Notes under the pieces: generated by a model
Told to the model about the DNA's origin: nothing
Databases searched by the model: none
Seen by the model: the letters and a program-made list of their open reading frames with translations, nothing else
From: VRUG01 sp965372745
GTDB taxonomy: Bacteria > Planctomycetota > Phycisphaerae > Sedimentisphaerales > Anaerobacaceae
Direction of reading: 5' to 3'
DNA: 9,913 nucleotides
Assembly (NCBI GenBank): GCA_965372745.1
Contig: CBDVDM010000044.1
Coordinates: 1-9,913 of the forward strand
Made by a program: the position numbers and the translations under genes
Shown: piece by piece, positions 7,080-9,913 of the stretch
Layout of the letters: each line of letters opens with the position of its first letter
Position numbering within the stretch: the stretch's first letter is position 1

Positions 7080-7555
7080 GTCTGCTGAGCCAGTTTCATC
7101 AATTCCACAATGTTGCCGATTTTTTCATGATTATTTTGCATATCCGTATTTCTTCATTTGTACGTTTATCGGGCGTTATACTTCCATGATACAAAAAAAG
7201 TAATGTTGATTTCATTAGAAAACAGTAGCTAAGGGCGATTTTACGTGTAATATTTTAAGATAGCTCCCTGCAAAAAACGCATCCTTATTGCTAAAATCGT
7301 TTTATGTTAAATGTTTTTTGAGCCGATATTTATGGTAATTGCGGAAAGCGGCTAAGATTTTGGCTGTATTTGTGGGTATAGAGCAATTTAATTTTTCGTG
7401 TTCGCTTTATGCCTGTTGCGTCTTCGGCCGGCGGTATCAGATTTGCTCGCAATATTTCAATATTGCTGTGCAATCTTCTTTGCCAGCCTCGTCCTCACGA
7501 CGGCCTAAATGCGAACAGAAAATATTAAAGTGCTCTAGAGAGCGGTAAGATATAG
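7080..7555 (+). other. Intergenic region between the ATPase and platform genes
   Basis: About 475 bp with no convincing gene. A 69-codon frame at 7339-7548 begins with TTG, lacks a ribosome site and shows no recognisable domain, so it is not called. The region includes a perfect inverted repeat, GCAATATT-TC-AATATTGC (7449-7466), and an AGCCG/CGGCT pair at 7321-7353. No strong promoter with two good hexamers was found. It may be a long leader for the platform gene or diverged spacer. Confidence 0.5.
7449..7466. repeat. Perfect 18-bp inverted repeat, about 90 bp before the platform gene
   Basis: Arms GCAATATT and AATATTGC, 8 bp each and perfectly complementary, are separated by TC. A 2-nt loop is too tight for a full RNA hairpin, so a DNA operator bound by a dimeric regulator is the more natural reading. 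Chance cannot be excluded. Confidence 0.5.
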
Positions 7556-8764
7556 ATGAGAGAATTTAGTTATACAGTCAGGGACGAGTCAGGCCTGCGC
7601 CATGAGGGTACCCGCAAGGCTGTTTGTCAGCATGATGTGCTGGCGTGGGCGAGAGATAATAATTTTATCCCGATAACAGTCGAAGAATTAGGTCTGACAA
7701 AGAAAAAAAGACAACGCCGAAAACATGGCAGGGTCAACAGCGCTAATATTGCCAACTTCTGCTGGCAACTTGCTACGATGATGGAGGGCGGAATATCGAT
7801 TATCGAATCGCTGGACACGATAGCAGATGATATGGAAAACGTAAGGTTCGCCAGGATAATAAGAAATCTCGGTGTGGGTATCCGAGGCGGTGAGCCCTTT
7901 TCTGATTGCTTAGCGGAGTATCCGGATGTGTTCGACAAGCTTTTTCACGGTATGATTCTTGCCGGTGAATCCAGCGGGTCTATGCCTATGGTGCTTCGGC
8001 GATTAGCCGATTATTATGATAATCGCGACAAACTAATCAAAAAGGTAAGAGGAGCTCTTGCCTACCCTCTGTTTGTGATTGGATTCATATTTGTCATTGT
8101 TACCGTGATGGCGGTCTATATTATTCCGCAGTTCCGAACGATATTCGATACGATAGGTGGAAAACTACCTGCTTTTACGACGGCGTTTCTGGCGGTTTAC
8201 GACGCTATTATGAGCAATATGCTATACGTTCTGCCGGGACTTATAATTGCTATCATGGTCCTGGTATGGTACTGCAGGACGAAAAAGGGACATGAAAAAT
8301 TAGGCAGGTTTACACTTTCGCTGCCGTTGTTCGGCAAGATAATACTGATGGCGTTTATGGCGTTGTTCTGCAGGACAAGTTCTGCGCTGCTGTCGGCAGG
8401 TGTTTCTGTGCTGGATTCGTTCGATATATTAGGGGCAATGTCAAAAAACGATGTGATAAAACATGCGATATTTATCGCAAAAGAGAACATTGTCAAGGGG
8501 TCGAGTATATCTTTCAGCCTTGCAGCAGCTAAGATATTTCCGAACCTTGTATTAAAAATGGTGCGTGTCGGTGAGCAGGCAGGCTCACTGCCGGAGGTAC
8601 TGGACAGGACCGCTGATTATTACGAGCGAAAGGTCGAGGCGCTGATAGACACGATGACCAAACTGCTCGAACCGGCACTGATAATAATTGTAGGAGGTAT
8701 AGTGCTCGTAGTAGTTATCGCCCTGTATCTGCCGATATTCTATCTCTCAGATGTACAGGGGTAA
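7556..8764 (+). CDS. gspF: GspF/PilC-family inner-membrane platform protein
   Basis: This 402-residue polytopic inner-membrane protein forms the platform on which the ATPase acts to insert pilin subunits. The N-terminal soluble region begins 'REFSYTVRDESGLRHEGT', as is usual for GspF/PilC, and is followed by a basic patch at 49-58. Two T2SSF domains are visible, at about 64-187 and 267-390; each starts with a helix-rich 'LATMMEGGISIIESL' or 'TSSALLSAGVSVLDSF' segment and contains the conserved 'AGESSGSMPMVLRRLADYY' or 'GEQAGSLPEVLDRTADYY'. Membrane spans lie at about 168-192, 220-239 and 372-396, the normal three. Length is typical. The ATG at 7556 is the natural start, although only a weak purine-rich site (AGAGAG near 7537-7542) precedes it. 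It lies between the ATPase and pilin genes, in the common E-F-G order. PilC and GspF are not distinguished by this evidence. Confidence 0.95.
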   Translation: MREFSYTVRDESGLRHEGTRKAVCQHDVLAWARDNNFIPITVEELGLTKKKRQRRKHGRVNSANIANFCWQLATMMEGGISIIESLDTIADDMENVRFARIIRNLGVGIRGGEPFSDCLAEYPDVFDKLFHGMILAGESSGSMPMVLRRLADYYDNRDKLIKKVRGALAYPLFVIGFIFVIVTVMAVYIIPQFRTIFDTIGGKLPAFTTAFLAVYDAIMSNMLYVLPGLIIAIMVLVWYCRTKKGHEKLGRFTLSLPLFGKIILMAFMALFCRTSSALLSAGVSVLDSFDILGAMSKNDVIKHAIFIAKENIVKGSSISFSLAAAKIFPNLVLKMVRVGEQAGSLPEVLDRTADYYERKVEALIDTMTKLLEPALIIIVGGIVLVVVIALYLPIFYLSDVQG

Positions 8765-8928
8765 TGCGGACTAAAAATCCCTTGTTAATTTGGGTAAATT
8801 ACTTTTATTCATGTTTTTAAGTAAATGCCGGCTGGTAGTTATCCGATAAATAGAAAATAAGGATTTATATTGTCTAAGTGAATGTGATTTCAAAAAGTCA
8901 ATAGTTTAAAAAATTGTCAATATTGTTT

Positions 8929-8934
8929 AGGAGA
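8929..8934 (+). promoter_or_regulatory. Strong Shine-Dalgarno site of the first pseudopilin
   Basis: AGGAGA lies 6 nt upstream of the ATG at 8941. It rules out an in-frame upstream start at 8914, which would lie before the site and lengthen the short leader peptide from 6 to 15 residues. This is the strongest ribosome site in the window, fitting an abundant structural subunit. Confidence 0.8.
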
Positions 8935-8940
8935 ACGAAA

Positions 8941-9345
8941 ATGTTAAGTAGAAAAGGCTTTACACTGATTGAATTGATGGTGGTGATATTGATAGTTGCC
9001 ATTCTGGCCGCTGTGGCCATCCCAATCCTGCGCGGCCGTATCGACGCTGCCAAGTGGTCTGAGGGCAAGGCCGGCGCTGGTACTATTTCGGTGGCACTTC
9101 GTGCCTATGAGGCAGAGGGCCGCGACCCCAATGGCCTTACTTTGCCCAGTGACATCGGTTTTGCAGATGGCGATCTTGATGGTACCTACTTTATTGATGG
9201 GTGTTATAGTTTTGAAGTCCTCGGAACCAATACCTGGACCATTTTTGTAGATGCTACGGCCAGTACCAGAGCAGCTGCCCCTACTAATCCTCCAGATATG
9301 ACACTTACTGTTACCAGTGGAGAAGGTATCTGGACTCCGAACTAA
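8941..9345 (+). CDS. Type IV pilin-like major pseudopilin (GspG-position prepilin)
   Basis: This 134-residue prepilin has a 6-residue basic leader MLSRKG cut before Phe by prepilin peptidase. The mature protein starts 'FTLIELMVVILIVAILAA', with Glu at mature position 5 and a single hydrophobic helix that serves first as membrane anchor and then as filament core. The globular part is small (about 100 residues), with one Cys (GCYSF) and a Thr/Pro-rich tail. By gene order after E and F it occupies the GspG position. It lacks the DPWGxPY-type segment that usually marks GspG, so it is called only as a pseudopilin or pilin. The AGGAGA site and a strong terminator just downstream suggest high expression as a short unit. 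A processing peptidase gene is not in the window. Confidence 0.9.
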   Translation: MLSRKGFTLIELMVVILIVAILAAVAIPILRGRIDAAKWSEGKAGAGTISVALRAYEAEGRDPNGLTLPSDIGFADGDLDGTYFIDGCYSFEVLGTNTWTIFVDATASTRAAAPTNPPDMTLTVTSGEGIWTPN

Positions 9346-9395
9346 TTTTGAGAAGTTAATTTTGTTTTTCCAAGTATGATTAAAGATTTATAACT

Positions 9396-9431
9396 CGGCC
9401 GGGGCCTTCGGGGTTCTCGGCCGGTTTTTTT
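9396..9431 (+). terminator. Rho-independent terminator after the first pseudopilin
   Basis: A GC-rich stem pairs CGGCCGGGG (9396-9404) with TTCTCGGCCG (9414-9423) over nine base pairs, including G-T pairs. A TTCG lies in the apical part, and the stem is followed by GTTTTTTT (seven T, 9425-9431). It lies about 50 bp after the stop. It should separate the abundant pilin from the next gene, or let only a fraction of transcripts read through. Confidence 0.88.
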
Positions 9432-9432
9432 A

Positions 9433-9460
9433 TTGCATTTCTTTGAAATGCTGATATACT
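9433..9460 (+). promoter_or_regulatory. Promoter candidate for the second pilin gene
   Basis: TTGCAT (9433-9438), a 16-nt spacer and TATACT (9455-9460). The -10 matches consensus at five of six positions but the -35 at only three. Transcription would start near 9467, about 20 nt before the ATG at 9488. Its position directly after the terminator fits a restart of transcription. Confidence 0.4.
9435..9451. repeat. Perfect 17-bp inverted repeat between terminator and second pilin gene
   Basis: GCATTTC-TTT-GAAATGC has 7-bp perfectly complementary arms around TTT. It lies in the spacer of the candidate promoter at 9433-9460, so it could be an operator. It could also be a second hairpin downstream of the terminator. 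Confidence 0.5.
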
Positions 9461-9487
9461 GAATTGGCTTTGAAGGGACAGCGGAAC

Positions 9488-9913
9488 ATGGGGAAAACAT
9501 CGAAAAAAAGCCGTTCTGGTTTGACGTTAATCGAGATAATGGTAGCTATTACCGTAATCATAGTCGGTGTATTGGGGGCGATGATGTACCGCTATCACTC
9601 CGCATTGGATGCCCGCAAGGCCGATGTCAAGATTGGCGCTGCACGCGTCGGCTTGCTTCTGCTGGAGGACTGGAAAGGCACACATGGAAATACCTTGCCC
9701 CCGACCAGAGATGAAACCGGCCTTAAAGTCACAGGCTCAGGCGGAAACTATACAGTAACGCTTGAGGGAGGAACCGGGGCAACATACTACGCGGTATTAC
9801 CCGCCACACCAACACTGGTTACACTCAATGGCGTTGAGATGAAAGAGCTGCGGGTTGAGGTGTTCTGGAGCAGGAGTGGTACACCGAGTGCGGAAGATAA
9901 TGACGGCTCGGTT
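9488..9913 (+). CDS. Second type IV pilin-like prepilin (PilV/GspI/GspH-type minor pilin candidate), partial at right edge
   Basis: The frame is open from ATG 9488 to the window edge (142 codons). An 11-residue basic leader ending RSG precedes 'LTLIEIMVAITVIIVGVLG', a class III signal cut between Gly and Leu, with Glu at mature position 5 and one hydrophobic helix. The sequence after the helix ('ALDARKADVKIGAARVGLLLLEDWKG') and the T/G-rich globular part ('GNYTVTLEGG') suggest a minor pilin of the PilV or GspI/GspH kind. The subclass cannot be fixed without the C-terminus. AAGGGA (9473-9478), 9 nt upstream, supports the start. A strong terminator separates it from the first pilin gene, so it is probably expressed at a lower level, as expected for a minor subunit. 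Confidence 0.85.
   Translation, partial: MGKTSKKSRSGLTLIEIMVAITVIIVGVLGAMMYRYHSALDARKADVKIGAARVGLLLLEDWKGTHGNTLPPTRDETGLKVTGSGGNYTVTLEGGTGATYYAVLPATPTLVTLNGVEMKELRVEVFWSRSGTPSAEDNDGSV

Noticed and set aside
7339..7548. A 69-codon plus-strand frame just before the platform gene
   Set aside because: It has a TTG start, no ribosome site, scattered cysteines and no recognisable fold; an untranslated spacer is more likely.
8914..8940. An upstream in-frame start for the first pilin
   Set aside because: AGGAGA at 8929-8934 lies after it and 6 nt before the ATG at 8941, and the 6-residue leader from 8941 is the standard prepilin form.

Overview
The window carries two divergently oriented export or surface-structure loci from a Gram-negative-type (double-membrane) bacterium. 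A TpsB outer-membrane barrel, a TpsA exoprotein and a GspE/GspF/pseudopilin set all require an outer membrane or normally accompany one. Moderate GC, long gene-free spacers, a pilin with a 'KWSEGKAGAG' segment after its N-terminal helix, and a filamentous-haemagglutinin-like protein with a Pro-Thr linker fit a planctomycete-like lineage (Phycisphaerae/Sedimentisphaerales type). That placement is a weak impression from memory; no rRNA or marker gene is present to confirm it.

Left half, minus strand (1-4283, with the promoter near 4350): a two-partner secretion (TPS) operon. The upstream gene encodes a 644-residue TpsB/FhaC-type transporter with a signal peptide, a lysine/glutamate-rich segment, POTRA domains and a barrel with the VRGY motif. 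It is followed 70 bp later by a TpsA exoprotein with a signal peptide, the TPS secretion domain (NPAGVIFG) and a repetitive beta-helix body. TpsA ends in this window in a long Pro-Thr repeat and runs off the left edge, so its C-terminal half is not visible. A TTGACT-17-TAATAT promoter about 30 nt upstream of the TpsB start fits transcription of both genes.

Centre (4284-5228): about 0.94 kb without a convincing gene, lying between the divergent loci. It holds the tpsB promoter, a good candidate promoter for the ATPase gene (TTGACA-17-TATTTT), and a cluster of inverted repeats around 4792-4923 that may be operators or a structured RNA.

Right half, plus strand (5229-9913): a type II secretion / type IV pilus-like assembly locus in the order ATPase (GspE/PilB), platform protein (GspF/PilC), pseudopilin, second pseudopilin (cut by the right edge). 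The genes are unusually spread out, with gaps of 530, 176 and 142 bp. There is a weak terminator after the ATPase gene and a strong one after the first pilin, which suggests separate transcription units rather than one tight operon. The ATPase would power assembly through the inner-membrane platform, and the two prepilins are likely subunits after cleavage at their G|F and G|L sites. The TPS pair is a separate export route (Sec, then TpsB across the outer membrane); any functional link between the two loci is inference from proximity only. No tRNA, rRNA, CRISPR array or insertion sequence was seen.
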